Positions 11,471 through 22,304 of a stretch of DNA of 64,000 nt are shown piece after piece. Each line of letters starts with the position of its first letter. Position 1 is the stretch's first letter. The stretch lies in the NCBI GenBank assembly GCA_033557465.1, contig CM066047.1, forward strand, positions 8,572,234-8,636,233, read 5' to 3'. The stretch comes from Ichthyophis bannanicus (Eukaryota > Chordata > Amphibia > Gymnophiona > Ichthyophiidae). The notes under the pieces are model-generated. The model saw only the letters and a list, made by a program, of their open reading frames with translations. It was not told the DNA's origin and searched no databases. Made by a program: the position numbers and the translations under genes.

Positions 11471-12269
11471 AGATACATGTGAACAACAAGTCTCCACTCC
11501 TGGCCACAAGAATTGTGGCCATTGCTCTTTGTGTACAGTAATGTTGAATACCTCTAATTTTTTTTATCACAACCATACTGCCTGTTACGCTGGCCGACCA
11601 CTTGTGTTCATTTGCAGTTTATTTGATTTTTAGCCCTTGTAGGCTGTCTATGTAGGTAAAACTCAACAGCAGTTCGAACATGTTTAATTGAACATTGGAG
11701 CAAATTGAAACAGGACAGAAGTTGCCCCCATGGTAAGTCATTGCACGGCCTTTGATCATGTTTTTGAAGATCTGGGCTTTCTTGATAGTTGATCATGTTC
11801 TGCCTTCCTGTACAGGGGAGAATTGAGAGAAACCTCTTGTACACAAAGAACAGCAATGGATTTTTCATTTGAGTACCATGGAACCCTCTGGGTCTTAATG
11901 AATCCGTTGATTGGAATGCATGTTGGTGATCTCTGGTTGAACCTTTGGTGCCTTTATGAGTGATTTTTCTAGTTATTGAAGGGAGGATGAGAGGTGTTTT
12001 TTTTTCTAATTTTCTTTTAGTTTTATGCTGTCTATTTAAATTATTATCTGCTAATGGAGAGTTTAAGCTGATTTATAATTTTTGCGATTTGGAGTATACT
12101 GATGTGTCCAGAGGTAGTTTATATAGAATTCTAAAGTGGGTGCTGTATATAATATTTAGATCTACTGACAACTGTTTGTTTGACAGCAAGAATGGCTTAA
12201 AGGGCCAGTTCTGAGACTTGGGATTTCCCTCTGATGTCACTGCATGACCGGGTATTTAAGAGCATGCTT
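11471..12269 (+). mobile_element. Penelope-like element remnant, GIY-YIG endonuclease end
   Basis: The plus strand encodes, with stops and shifts, HKNCGHCSLCTVMLNTSNFF (a Cys-rich linker), VYVGKTQQQFEH (11652-11687), then LIEHWSKLKQ in a shifted frame, and further on LLYTKNSNGFF and PWNPLGLNES. This order of Cys motif, GIY-YIG core (YVGKT...EH) and a C-terminal W/F..LxPxGLNE block is that of Penelope-like retroelements. It lies in sense with 21584-22065, from which RTE-1 separates it. Confidence 0.75.
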
Positions 12270-12280
12270 GGCGTCTGTTT
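12270..12280 (+). repeat. target-site duplication of RTE-1, left copy
   Basis: GGCGTCTGTTT, 11 bases, identical to 21573-21583. It directly abuts the (GTT)n 3' tail of RTE-1. Confidence 0.9.
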
Positions 12281-12296
12281 GTTGTTGTTGTTGTTG

Positions 12297-15200
12297 TTAA
12301 GTGCCGTCGAGTCGGAGTCGACTCATGGCAACCCTCTGGATAGCTATCCTAAATTGTGTTCGGTCTTCAGTCAGGCGGCTCATTGTTGAGAGACTGGTAC
12401 CCGTAGCTGCTGTTATTGTATCGATCCATCTCATTGCTGGCCTTCCTCTTTTGCGTTGACCTTCTATCTTGCCAAGCATAATGTCTTTCTCTAATGATTT
12501 CTCTCTTCGCATGATGTGTCCAAAGTATGAAAGTCGAAGTCTTGTCATCTGAGCTTCTAAAGAAAGCTTAGGTTTGATCTCCTCTAGTACCGACTGGTTT
12601 GTTCTTCAGGCAGTCCATGGTATACACAGTATTCGCCGCCAGCACCATAATTCAGAGGGATCAATTTTCTTCCTATCTGTCTTTTTCACTGTCCAGCTTT
12701 CACATCCATATGATGTTATTGAAAATACCATGGCTTGAACAAGTCGAATCTTTGTATGGAGAGAGACATCTCTGCTCTTGAGAATCTTATCTAGGTCTTT
12801 CATAGCCATTCTGCCAAGAGCAATGCGTCGTCTGATTTCTTGACTGCTTATTGCTTCTTTATTGATAGTTGATCCAAGTAGGTTAAAGTTGTTCACAATT
12901 TCAATTTCTTCTCCTTCAACGATGAACCTGTTGATTATGCCAGTTGTCATGATCTTTGTCTTCTTTACATTAAGGTGCAGGCCCATTTTGAGACTATTTT
13001 CTTTGATTGTGAGAAGCAAATGTTTCAGATCATCTTCACTTTCATCCAGTAATGTGGTATCATCAGCATAGCGAAGGTTGTTGATGAGTCTTCCACCAAT
13101 CTTCACACCTCTGTTGTCTTCATACAATCCTGCTTCTCTGATGATTTGTTCTGCATATAAATTAAACAGGTAGGGGGAAAGTATGCAGCCTTGTCTTACA
13201 CCTTTGCTTATTTTAAACCATTCTGTTTCTCCTTGTTCCGTTCAAACTGTTGCTTCTTGATCAATGTACAGATTGCGCAAGATAACAATCAGGTGTTCTG
13301 GTATTCCCATGCTTCTTAATATGGTCCAGAGTTTCTCATGGTTTACACAGTCAAAAACCTTGCAATAGTCGATAAAGCACAAATAGATATCCTTTTGGTA
13401 TTCTTTAGTCTTTTCAAGGATCCATCTCACATCTGCAATGATGTCTCTTGTTCCTCGCCCTTTCCTGAACCCTGCTTGCACTTCAGGTAGTTCTTGTTCC
13501 AGGTATGGTTGTTGTCTCTTTTGAATAATCTTCAGTAGAATCTTGCTGGCATGTGGGATCAGAGCGATTGTGCGATAATTTCCACAGTCAGTTGGATCAC
13601 CTTTCTTTAGTATTGGTATAAACACAGATCTTTTCCAGTCAGTTGGCCATGATGTTGTCTTCCATATTTCTTGGCAGAGCCTTGTGAGTATGGTAACAGC
13701 TGCATCAGATTGCTGCAATACTTCTATGGGAATGCTATCAATGCCTGGTGCTTTGTTCTTTGATAAGGCTTTCAATGCTGCTTCAACTTCTTCTTTCATC
13801 ACCAATGGTTCCCGATCATAAGGTACAGGTTGAAACGGCTGTTGGTCCACTTGATCTTTATCATATAAAAACTCTGTATATTCCTTCCACCTTTTCTTGA
13901 TCTTCTCAGCATCACTCAACATAGAAGCTTGAGCATCTTGTAACATTCCAATTCGAGGCTGGAACTTTTTCTTTAACTCTTGTAGCTTTAGGAAAGCCAA
14001 TCTTGTTCTTCCTCTAATAGTTTCTGCTTCTATTTCCTTGCAAGTGTCATTGTAGTACTCTTCCTTGTCTTGTCTTGCTGCACGTTGGAAATCTCTGTTG
14101 AGTTCTGCGACTGTCTTTCTTTCTCCTCTGGCTTTAGCTTCTCTGCGTTTCTGGGCAATTTTCAGTTTCTTCCATCATCCATTTTGGCCGTTTTTGCTTT
14201 TTCATCTTTTGTAGAGACTTCTCGCTTTCTTCCAACACAACCTTCTTGATGTCATTCCATAACTCTTCCTGAGCTCTGTCATTTGTATCTAAAGCAGCAA
14301 ATTGATTTTGCAGGCAGTCTTTAAATTCCAGTGGTATATTCTCAAGGTCATATTTTGCTGCATTCATGAGTGGTTTGCTCTTTTTCAACTTTAGCTTGAG
14401 TTTGCATACTAGTAGTTGATGATCTGTACCACAGTCAGCTCCAGGTTTTGTCTCTGTTGACATTACAGAGCTTTTCCATCGTTGACTTCCACAGATGTAG
14501 TCAATTTGATTTTTATACAATCCATTGGGTGAAGTCCATGTGTACAGTCGCCGCTTGTGTTGCTGGAAGAAGGTGTTTGAGATGAATAGATCATTGGTCT
14601 TGCAGAATTCTATCAGTCTTTCTGCAGCTTCATTTCTGTTGCCAAGTCCATATTTTCCAACTACTTTGCCTTCTTCTTTGTTGCCAACTTTTGCGTTCCA
14701 GTCACCCTTGACTATCAGGATATCCTGTTTGCATGTTCTGTCAATTTCAGCTTGTACTTGTTCATAGAACTCTTCAATTTCATTCTCTTCTGCAGCTGTT
14801 GTTGGGGCATATACTTGAATTATAGTTGTGTTGATAGGCATTCCTCGTAGACGAAGAGAAATTAAGCGTTCACTGACTGCATTGTATTTCATTACAGTTC
14901 TTGCAAGTTTCTTCTTTATTATAAATGCAACATCATTTCTTCTTTGTCTTTCATTTCCAGCATAGTAGACCATGTGATCATCTGATGCAAAGTGCCCCAT
15001 GCCAGTCCATTTCAGTTCACTGACACCCAACAGATCAAGTTGTACACGTTCCATTTCATTCTTGACCACCTCCAACTTCCCTTGGTTCATGCTTCGTACG
15101 TTCCATGTTCCAATGTGTAAGACATCTTTACAGCTTCTGACTTTCATTTCATGCGCAGCTACATCAGCAGTCAGACTTCCCGAGGGCTTTGATCCAACCA

Positions 15201-15326
15201 CATCATAAATGCTGGCTTTACTCTGAAAAGTCTTCAGCTCTTCCCCAGTAGCTAGTTGAGTGCCTTCTGACCTGGGGGTCTCATCTTCCAGCACCATAGC
15301 ACAATTTGTTTTGTTGTAACTATCCA
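12297..15326 (-). pseudogene. RTE-1 endonuclease/reverse transcriptase (broken)
   Basis: A degraded equivalent of the intact RTE-3 ORF. The AP-endonuclease part is readable on 14134-15327 (IGTWNVRSMNQGK, GVSELKW, GDWNAKVG, DCGTDHQLL). The RT is on 13242-14000 (FIPILKKGDPTDCGNYRTI, QAGFRKGRGTRD, IDYCKVFDC where RTE-3 has IDYSKAFDC) and on 12606-13127 (RYADDTTLLDESEDD, so YADD persists). The extreme C-terminus is on 12297-12548. A frameshift and stops near 14150 and 13240 and a shift near 12600 separate the blocks. The first codons lie beyond DIRS-2, at 21291-21449. Confidence 0.92.
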
Positions 15327-15330
15327 TTCC

Positions 15331-15475
15331 AGTTCATACTGCTAGACCAGTCCAGACAAACGGGTTATGCACCCCTGCCAGCAGATCTTGGAGACAGAGA
15401 ATTCTACCAGAGCTCTGATAGGCTGGAGCCTGTTGATATAATACTGTAACCCCTAGGGGTCTCCCTCAGTTTTTC
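15331..15475 (+). repeat. DIRS-2 left inverted terminal repeat
   Basis: Reverse complement of 21118-21268 with few mismatches, from the CTGCTAGACCAGTCCAGACA block inward to CCCCTAGGGGTCTCCCTCAG. Confidence 0.9.
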
Positions 15476-17559
15476 TCTGTCTCCAGCAGATCTGGATGCT
15501 TTTTTTTTTTTTGCTCCTTCAAACAAAATTTAAAATGCTTTATTTCTTTGTGATTTCTCTTGGAGAGATTATGCCCTGAGTTGCCAGTGTACTTTTCTGA
15601 GCACCAGGATGATTCCAGCTGAAGCTCCTGTGTCCTCTGTCACAGTAGAGATCGCTGATGTGCAGACTCCCCAGCACTAGTCATGAGGGCTATTTAGCTG
15701 GATGATAAGCCTCCTAGAATCCAGTCCCTGGGGCTGATTTTAGTGGTGAGGCAGCTGCAGTGGTTTGAGCAGTGGTCCGTGGCTTCTCTGCACTTTCGGT
15801 ACTGTAAGTACAGAAACTCTTTCTCCCACTGCTGTCTGCAACTCTGTGGTAACTCGATTTATTTTTCTTGATTTTTCAGCAATTTTAGGCATTTCTCTCA
15901 TGCCTGAGACCCTCCCACCTTCTCCTTTGACTTTTTAAGTTAATTCCTTAGCTTTTGGGGGTTTTAATTCACTCTTTTTGTGTTTTATTTTTGCCGGCGG
16001 CCATTTTGAATAGCTAATGAGCCTCGGTTTTTGGCGGGAAGCCAGATTACTTCTCTGCTGGCTTCTAACAGCTATATTGCTGTTTAAGTTTTTTTTTTCC
16101 ACAACACTTGCTAGTTGTGAGTTGTGAAGGGGTTCCCTTTTCTCTGCCTATGTATTAGCATAATGAATAAAAAGTACGGAAGGCATGGATAGAGAACAGG
16201 ATGCAATTCAGAGCCACAGTACAATGCTAAGTCACTGACGAATGGTGCAGGGTTCATGGGTTCCATCCCCCACTGTGCCCAACAAAGAAGGCTGGCTGAG
16301 GCATTACCTATTATGGGGAATATTGTTAAATGCCTGTTCCTGCGGGACGCAGTTAGTTGTTTTTAGTTCTCACTGTGCCTTATTCAGGTTTACGCTGCAT
16401 AGGCTGTCAGAAGAAACACAGGGACCTCATGAATCAGCTCTGCTCTTCCCCCAGCATCTTGCTTCCCCAGATGAACTTGGGTACTCCTGAGCTTGGCTTC
16501 AGTGGAGCTCTCCATTGGCTTTACGCTGCGCTGAGTCTTTCCCACGAGAGTTTGGACGCCTCCAGGAAGTTCAGGTATCATTTTCTGAAAGAAAACTGTG
16601 AGTACCCTGTTTTTTTCTTACTTGCCTCAGCTGCTCTGGGATGATTTCAACTGCATCCGGACCGGCTGCCTCTGAGTTTTGAAGTTCCTACTTTAAATTT
16701 TTAGTCCACAAACTGCAGCTGGGTTACTTTGTACGTCCTACTGAATATTGTACCAGTCTTATTCAATATACCATTTGATTGGAATTTTAGGTCAGTGTTT
16801 TGGATCCTGACTGTTTTGGGCTCGGCCTAATTAAGCATGCTCACTGTAATCTTCCTACGGCTGGATTTGAGCTTCTACATCCCTCCCCAGAAACACCTTT
16901 CAGCCCCTACCATGGAGGTCTGAATGGCTGCGGAGGGATCACACTCTAATTTCCCTACTTTCAGTCACTGTAATTGCCTTACCCTGACTTTGAAAGTTTC
17001 TCTATGCCAGCACAGTGAATGACTGACAGTTCCCTTCTCAGCTCAGTGAATACCTGACAGTTTTTCGGTGCCAGCGGCCATTTTGTTTTTCTCTTCAGTG
17101 TTTCTTTTTGGAGGAAACAGCTCTAAACAGCAGTTTCCACACATTTAATCATGCTGTGGAGGCACGTGGAGTTTCAAAATCCTTTTCTTGAAGAGTCTTG
17201 GGTTTCCCTGAGCCTACCTTGCTTTTTGTTTTAAATGCAAAAAAAAAAAAAAACCCACACAAGAAGAGGAAAGGTGGTTTAAGTCTCTACAATGCTTCTT
17301 TCTCTGGCTGTATTATATGTGATATGTAATCAGCCGAAGGGGACATTAATAGATTGCTTGTGTTCCACCTGCACGCTGCATCCCGGAGACTTTCCCCAGT
17401 CCCACTGCGTTGCTAGCTGGGTTCATCAGCACCTTATCTACCCCCTCCTCAGAGCCCCTGCTGCAGGATCTTCCTGCAGGAGAAGATTCAGTCAGCTCCC
17501 ATGTCGCTTCCACAGCCGCTGGAGACCACAGCAGCCTTGACTGACAGTGCCTTCCTCAC
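15476..17559 (+). other. DIRS-2 5' region without recognisable coding
   Basis: No protein motif seen. Two copies of a G/C-rich element resembling GCCGGCGGCCATTTTG occur near 15993 and 17070 (the second as GCCAGCGGCCATTTTG). Short open frames at 16242-16644 and 17292-17540 show no family signature. The stretch is probably 5' UTR plus the start of a decayed gag. Confidence 0.4.
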
Positions 17560-18556
17560 ACTCTTCCATCTGGCATGACGCCTGTGACTTTTGGAGTCTT
17601 TTGGATTATCTCCTACACCTGCCCAGTAGCAGGCGAGCATATGGCGTGGTCTCGCAAGTGGTCCCATAAGTCCTCAGACTTTAGAGCAGTACGTCCTCCT
17701 TGGGGCGTAGCATGTGCCTTGCGGGGTACTATGGATATTCAAGAAGACTTAGCGGAGCCTGGACTGACAAAGTAAACCTTGTTTATTACGCCTTGGGGCG
17801 TAATAAACAAGGTTTACTTTGTCAGTCCAGGCTCCGCTATTTTGTTCTCTCTTATTGTGCGGATCCTTAGCTCCTTTTGGTACTATTCAAGAAGACTTTA
17901 AATCTTCGGAGGTCAGCCCTGACTCGTTGGAGTACGGAGATGGGGAATATTCTCCGTCTGTTTTCTTCGCTGACGGTTCTCCACCTTTTTCGGTAAGAGG
18001 AGTTGCCGGCTCTAATCACACAGGTGATGGAGTCGCTCCCCCTAGCCGACACGCCTACTCCTCCGGATTCTCAAATCCGGTTGCAGCCGCATCCCATTTT
18101 CCAGTGCATTCGTACGGCACGCGGTATTGGTCGGTTATACCCTTGGTCTCCCTTTCACTTCGACCGTTGGCTGCAATACCCGACGGTTGATGCATTCTGA
18201 CCAGGGTCATCAGGCATACCACACTTCTGGTTGAGGGCGGAGAGGCGCTCCGCGACCAGCCAGACCTGAAGAGTTGGGAGACTGCTACAGTCCGGTTTTC
18301 CTTCGCCCGCTATTTCCTTCTTGCAGGTGTGCGGAGGTCTGGCAGCTCGTGCCTCCCTTTGATGGATTCCGCAGCTTCCAGGTGTTCCCGAGTTGGTTCA
18401 TTTCGAATCCATTGCTGCATTCCGGGCACAGGCATTCTGTGATCTCTTGCAGCTGTCAGCTCGCTTCCTAGCACCGGTGTTGGTAGCTCGGAGATGGCTC
18501 AGCCTGCGTCAATGGGCAGCGGATGTTGCTTCATTTAAAGGCTCCAGCGTTTAGAT
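17560..18556 (+). pseudogene. DIRS-2 ORF1 (gag-like) remnant
   Basis: Broken reading frames encode a gag-like protein. In one frame a segment near 18010-18195 reads ESLPLADTPTPPDSQIRL and WSPFHFDRWLQYP. In another, near 18390-18550, it reads FESIAAFRAQAFCDLLQLSA and RWLSLRQWAADVASFKGSS. The internal helix-rich block (AFRAQAFCDLLQ...FLAPVLVA) corresponds in position to the gag C-terminal part of the other DIRS copies (SRAAFDSFEGASRAS). A stop follows at about 18555, and RT sequence starts without its fingers and palm, so an internal deletion is likely. Confidence 0.6.
17750..17839. repeat. 43 bp perfect inverted repeat with 4-base loop
   Basis: Left arm 17750-17792, loop TTGG, right arm 17797-17839, no mismatches. 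Flanking words are duplicated: CCTTGGGGCGTA at 17698 and 17791, and TATTCAAGAAGACTT at about 17735 and 17885. This looks like a local template-switch product rather than an element terminus. Confidence 0.95.
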
Positions 18557-18559
18557 GCC

Positions 18560-19400
18560 ATTCGTCCCGGTCCACCGTTGGAAGGAGGACTGGGCCGTTA
18601 CTCTGTCTATTTTGGAATGCTTCAGGTCCTGGATTCTCTCGGGGCTGGGTGCGACACTCGTAGGGGACGGGTGTTTCTACCTCAGGAACGTTTTCAGAAG
18701 ATCTCTCTTCAGCTCCGCCGCTGCTTGGATCAAGCGGCGCCTCGGCCTTGGGGCTACCTTCAACTCTTGAGGTCCATGGCAGCAACGATAGCCCTCGTTC
18801 CGTGGGCAAAAGCGCTCTTGCACTGCTTGCCGACGGCGCTTCTATCTCGTTGGTCGCCGTTATCGGAGAGTTATCGAATCTGGTTGCCTTTGCTTCTGCC
18901 GGTGCGCCGCAGCCTCCGCTGGTGGCTTCAGGCACACAATCTTCTACGGGCGGTCCCTCTGGAGTCTCTGCGCTGGATCTTGGTGACGCCAATCGCCGAC
19001 CTCTCCGGTTGGGGAGCGCCTTGCGGCTTAGCCTCAGGGGTGTTGGTCACCTCGCGCAGCCCAAGGGTCTATCAATCCTCTCGAGACGCGGAAAGTGCGC
19101 TTCGCCCTTCTTCAGTTTCAGCCTCTAATGCGGCAGTGTGCGGTTCGGATCCTGTCTGACGCCATGACGGTTGCTTACCTAAGCCGCCTAGGCGGCACGC
19201 AATGTCCGGATGTCTCACAGGGGAGGCGTTTGCTCCTCCCGAGGGCGGGGGAACATCTTCATGCTGTCGGCACAGCACATCGCAGGCGTGAACAATGTGT
19301 AGACCGATTTTCTCACCCGGCACTCTCTGGAGCCCGGGGGCTGGGCTCTGCAGCCGGATGCGTTCGTCCATTGTTCACCTGTGGGGCCTACTGACCATGG
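18560..19400 (+). pseudogene. DIRS-2 RT thumb and RNase H remnant
   Basis: The frame opening at 18578 reads FGMLQVLDSLGAG, GRVFLPQERFQKISLQL, LLRSMAATIALVPWAKAL, then PVRRSLRWWL and VTPIADLSGWGAPCG. These match the RT-thumb and RNase H start of the other DIRS copies (LLGHMASTVHVVPYARLHM ... TTDASKMGWGAHL). The first RNase H Asp block is altered (VTPIADLSGWGA). The RT fingers and YxDD palm are absent, which suggests a deletion between gag and this point. Later RNase H blocks (19095-19400) are scattered across frames. Confidence 0.7.
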
Positions 19401-19439
19401 ATCTAATGGCTACGGCACAGATGCCACGGCTTCGCTGTA

Positions 19440-20790
19440 CTTCGGCCATTGGAGGGACGAGGGAACGCACGGCATAGATGCTCTCTCTCAACCGTGGCCG
19501 ATTCATTTTCTCCGGTGTGTTTTCCCTCCCTGATCCGTGATATACATGGTTCTCCAGCGGCTCCGAGACCGTCGCGACCCTGTACTCCTGCTGGCTCCGA
19601 GTTGGGCTCGCGGACCATGGTATGCGGATCTATTCCGTCTGTCTGGGGCGTCGATGCTCCGCCTCGAGGCGTTTCTCGGCCTTCTGATTCAGGGACCGGT
19701 GGAGATGGAAGACCCGGCTCCTTACTCGCTTACGGCCTGGCAATTCCACGCCGCCGGTTTGCTCGCTACGGCTATTCGCCTAACGTGGTCGTGACGCTTC
19801 TCACGGCACGGCGGTCTACCACGACGCTGACTTACGCTCGGGTTTGCCGTCTCTTGATGATTGGTGTTCGCGAAATAACCTCTCACCCTGGCGTTGCGGT
19901 GTTCCGGATATCCTGTCCTTTTTACAGGCCGGAGTGGATAAGGGATTAGTGCTCGATTCCTTGCGAGTACAAGTGGTCGCCTCAACTTGTTTTCGGAGTC
20001 CTATAGCGGGGCGATCGATAGCTTCGCATTTGGATGTGTCTCGGTTCCTCCGCGGAGTTAGGCCTTCCGATCTCCTCTGCGTTCGCCTGTGCAGGCGTGA
20101 GCTCTCGTGCTTGTCCTCTGTGCCCTCGTTGCTCCTCCCTTTGAGCCTCTGAGGGCATGTTCTCTTCTAGATTTGACTCTGAAGGCAGTCTTCTTGGTGG
20201 CCATAACTTCGGCACGCCGTCTTTCTGAGCTCCAGGCTCTCTCGTGTCGACATCCCTATCTCTCGTTTTCCTCCGAAGGCGTTTCTCTGAGAACTGTCCC
20301 TTCCTTTGTTGCCCAAAGTGCTGACACCGTTCACTGTTGACCAGCCTCTTTTCTTTCCGTCTTTAACAAAGGCTCAGTGTGACAGTGGTCGGTCTCCGTT
20401 GCGGGCGATGGACCTTAAGAAGGTTCTTTTTCAGTATCTGGGGGTCGCGGGACCCTTCCATATGACTGTTGCTCTTTTGTCTTGTTCGCGGGTTCTCGTC
20501 GGGGATCCGCAGCCTCCGAATCTACCATTTGTAGATGGGTTACGGAAGCCATTGAGGTGGCGTACCTTCTTCTGGGAGAGCCAGCTCCACCGGGACTCCG
20601 TGCTCACTCCTCTCGGGCGCAAGCAACTTTGTAGGCCGGGAGGTCTCATGTAGTTCCTCTCGATATTTGCCGGGCGGCGACTTGGTCGTCGCTGTCCACC
20701 TTTGTCGGTCATGATAGGTTGGACGTTCATGCCCGTCAGGAGGTCCGTTTTGGAGTTGCTGAGCTGTCGGCGGCCTTGCCCCCCCTTGAA
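19440..20790 (+). pseudogene. DIRS-2 tyrosine recombinase (degenerate)
   Basis: The segment 20107-20340 reads VAPPFEPL then LKAVFLVAITSARRLSELQA, the Arg box of the DIRS recombinase. The C-terminal block near 20655-20790 reads LDICRAATWSSLSTFVGH and then DRLDVHARQ. The residue after GH is Asp (GAT), where DIRS-B and DIRS-E have the Tyr of HYCLD, so the presumed nucleophile is lost. The intervening part is frameshifted. Not active. Confidence 0.75.
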
Positions 20791-20837
20791 CGCAGGTAGC
20801 TTGGGTACTGCCCGTTTGTCTGGACTGGTCTAGCAGT

Positions 20838-20905
20838 ATGAACTGGAAGGAGAAATTTCACTTACCATTAATTTCCTTTCCTGGAATACTGCTAGACCAG
20901 TCCAG
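20838..20905 (+). repeat. DIRS-2 internal complementary region
   Basis: GAAGGAGAAATTTCACTTAC through CTGCTAGACCAGTCCAGG is reverse-complementary to the element's right edge (21240-21290) and overlaps the left-edge sequence. This is the arrangement expected for a DIRS internal complementary region. Confidence 0.85.
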
Positions 20906-21117
20906 GACCCGCCCTGCTGTTGGTTGGAGTGCCGCTGGTGCGGTGCAGCCGCCGACCGCGGTTCTTCTCTTTGCCGGTATGCCTTGCCATGGGCAGTCCA
21001 TGGGTTCGTAGGTGGATACTGTTTTCAGCTCTAGGGAGTTCTTCGGCTCCCTTGTATATAGTTCACTTGAGACCCTCTGGGGTGATGTTACAGTTCATGT
21101 TGCATTAGCTTGTGGAC

Positions 21118-21290
21118 GTAACTGAGGGAGACTCCTAGGGGTAGGATTATATCACCAGGCTCCAGCCTATCAGAGCTCTGGTAGAATTCTCTGTCTCCAA
21201 GATCTGATGGCAGGGGTGCATAATTCGTTTGTCTGGACTGGTCTAGCAGTATTCCAGGAAAGGAAATTAACGGTAAGTGAAATTTCTCCT
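21118..21290 (+). repeat. DIRS-2 right inverted terminal repeat
   Basis: The part to 21268 mirrors 15331-15475. The last bases (GTAAGTGAAATTTCTCCTT) are templated by the internal complementary region. Confidence 0.9.
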
Positions 21291-21572
21291 TGGATTTTCA
21301 TGGCAAGATACAGAAGTAGATTGCTGGGCCTTTCTTCCGCACAGTTTAAGTTTGGTGTTGTTGCCGTTGTCACAAAAATGTGATCCTCCGCCGTCAACAC
21401 TGTCCCATTCTGCTGCTGCCCAGATGGGTGGTTTGTCTTGGTCTGGCACCTCAGCTGAGACCTGGCCATCTTGGGAGACCCTGCCAGTAGTTAAACTACC
21501 GATAGTTTAGCTCTCAGCATCACTGATGCACGCAAGCCCTCACAGCACGACAAGCTGCAAACCAAGTGAGAG
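21291..21572 (-). pseudogene. RTE-1 5' end and first codons
   Basis: A continuation of RTE-1 beyond DIRS-2. The minus strand carries the 5' UTR and the N-terminus MPDQDKPPIWAAAEWDSVDG, matching the start of the RTE-3 ORF. About 50 codons lie here; the rest of the frame is at 12297-15326. Confidence 0.9.
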
Positions 21573-21583
21573 GGCGTCTGTTT
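21573..21583 (+). repeat. target-site duplication of RTE-1, right copy
   Basis: GGCGTCTGTTT, identical to 12270-12280. Confidence 0.9.
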
Positions 21584-22065
21584 AAATAAGTATAGCCTGT
21601 GGAGTTTAAACGGTGGTTCGTTTTAGATGATTTTCTATTTTTGGACATGTAGGTATCATGAAATTGTTGACGGTCTTTCTGTTCAGAAGTTTCTCTATCT
21701 AGGTTGATGTTTCTGTCAGCGATTGTTGTTTTATCGCTGTTTTGCCTGCTGGTGTATATTAAAAGAGGATTCTACAGTAAGTCTCTTTTCTGAGCTGAAC
21801 TGAGCTTTCTCAAACTGAACAGGCTGACTTTATACTTCTTCTGTCTAAGAGATTTAATTGGTTGTGTTATTATAAGGTTTGCCTTTTTGTCTATTAGTGG
21901 CCTCTGCATGTGTCATATGCATAAGAGAGTCTATCTTTTTTGCTGTAATTAACTGCTGAAATGCATTCCGTATGTTTTAGGAACTAAGCTGGCAAAGATT
22001 GTTAGTAGTCCTGTTCCCTGACAAAGCATTCAAGCGAAACACCAGGTGTCAGAGTGGGAATGAAT
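21584..22065 (+). mobile_element. Penelope-like element, 3' continuation
   Basis: The non-coding sequence resumes after the RTE-1 duplication. Its end holds a hammerhead-like block (see 22013-22061) of the kind found in Penelope-like terminal repeats. That motif and the flanking logic support one interrupted element with 11471-12269. Confidence 0.6.
22013..22061 (+). ncRNA. candidate hammerhead ribozyme of the Penelope-like element (decayed)
   Basis: In order: TTCCC (stem I), CTGACAA (canonical core CUGANGA, one base changed), AGC-ATTCAA-GC (short stem II), GAAAC (core), ACCAGG, TGTC (cleavage-type triplet GTC), then TGGGAA closing stem I. The order and spacing match the small type I hammerheads of Penelope-like elements. 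The G-to-A core change would probably abolish cleavage. Confidence 0.5.
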
Positions 22066-22304
22066 ATACTCAATTTGCCCAGCCCTCTGCATTTACAATT
22101 TTGCGAATGCATATTATGAAAATAATATAATGATACAAAGAGGAGGAGGGTTTTTTTTATGACCAATGATGTGTTAGTAGTTATGCTATATTGTGTCCAA
22201 CAGTGAGAAGCATATTGGCTATACAGTCAGAACTAAATCATGCATGTATTGGGCTTTTTTTTTTACCACCACTGAGGTCCTTTTCCTCCTTTCTCTATTA
22301 TAAT
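22066..22304. other. no gene seen
   Basis: AT-rich spacer between the Penelope-like end and CR1-d. No motif recognised. Confidence 0.3.

Larger units (their letters stand above)
15327..21290 (+). mobile_element. DIRS-2: second DIRS family, inserted in RTE-1
   Basis: Inverted terminal repeats 15331-15475 and 21118-21268 share 'CTGCTAGACCAGTCCAGACA' and 'CTACCAGAGCTCTGATAGGC'. An internal complementary region at 20838-20905 matches the right end. Contents in order are a gag remnant, RT/RNase H and tyrosine recombinase, all damaged. RTE-1 sequence resumes precisely after it (TATCCA | TT | GGATTTTCATGG), with only the two bases TT shared at the junction, so there is no sizeable target-site duplication. 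Confidence 0.9.
12281..21572 (-). mobile_element. RTE-1: full-length RTE-group LINE split by DIRS-2
   Basis: Minus-strand RTE element: the (GTT)n tail (its 3' end, AAC repeats on the minus strand) is at 12281, and the 5' end (CTCTCACTTGGTTTGCAG on the minus strand) is at 21572. It is bounded by an exact 11 bp duplication. DIRS-2 sits inside it at 15327-21290, so RTE-1 itself is about 3.3 kb, the same length as RTE-3. Confidence 0.95.

Noticed and set aside
12281..12297. (GTT)n as an independent microsatellite
   Set aside because: It is the RTE 3' tail, seen at the same place in all four RTE copies.
18531..19985. Overlapping ORFs on both strands in DIRS-2
   Set aside because: Only the frames with RNase H and recombinase motifs have support; the others follow from low stop density in GC-rich sequence.
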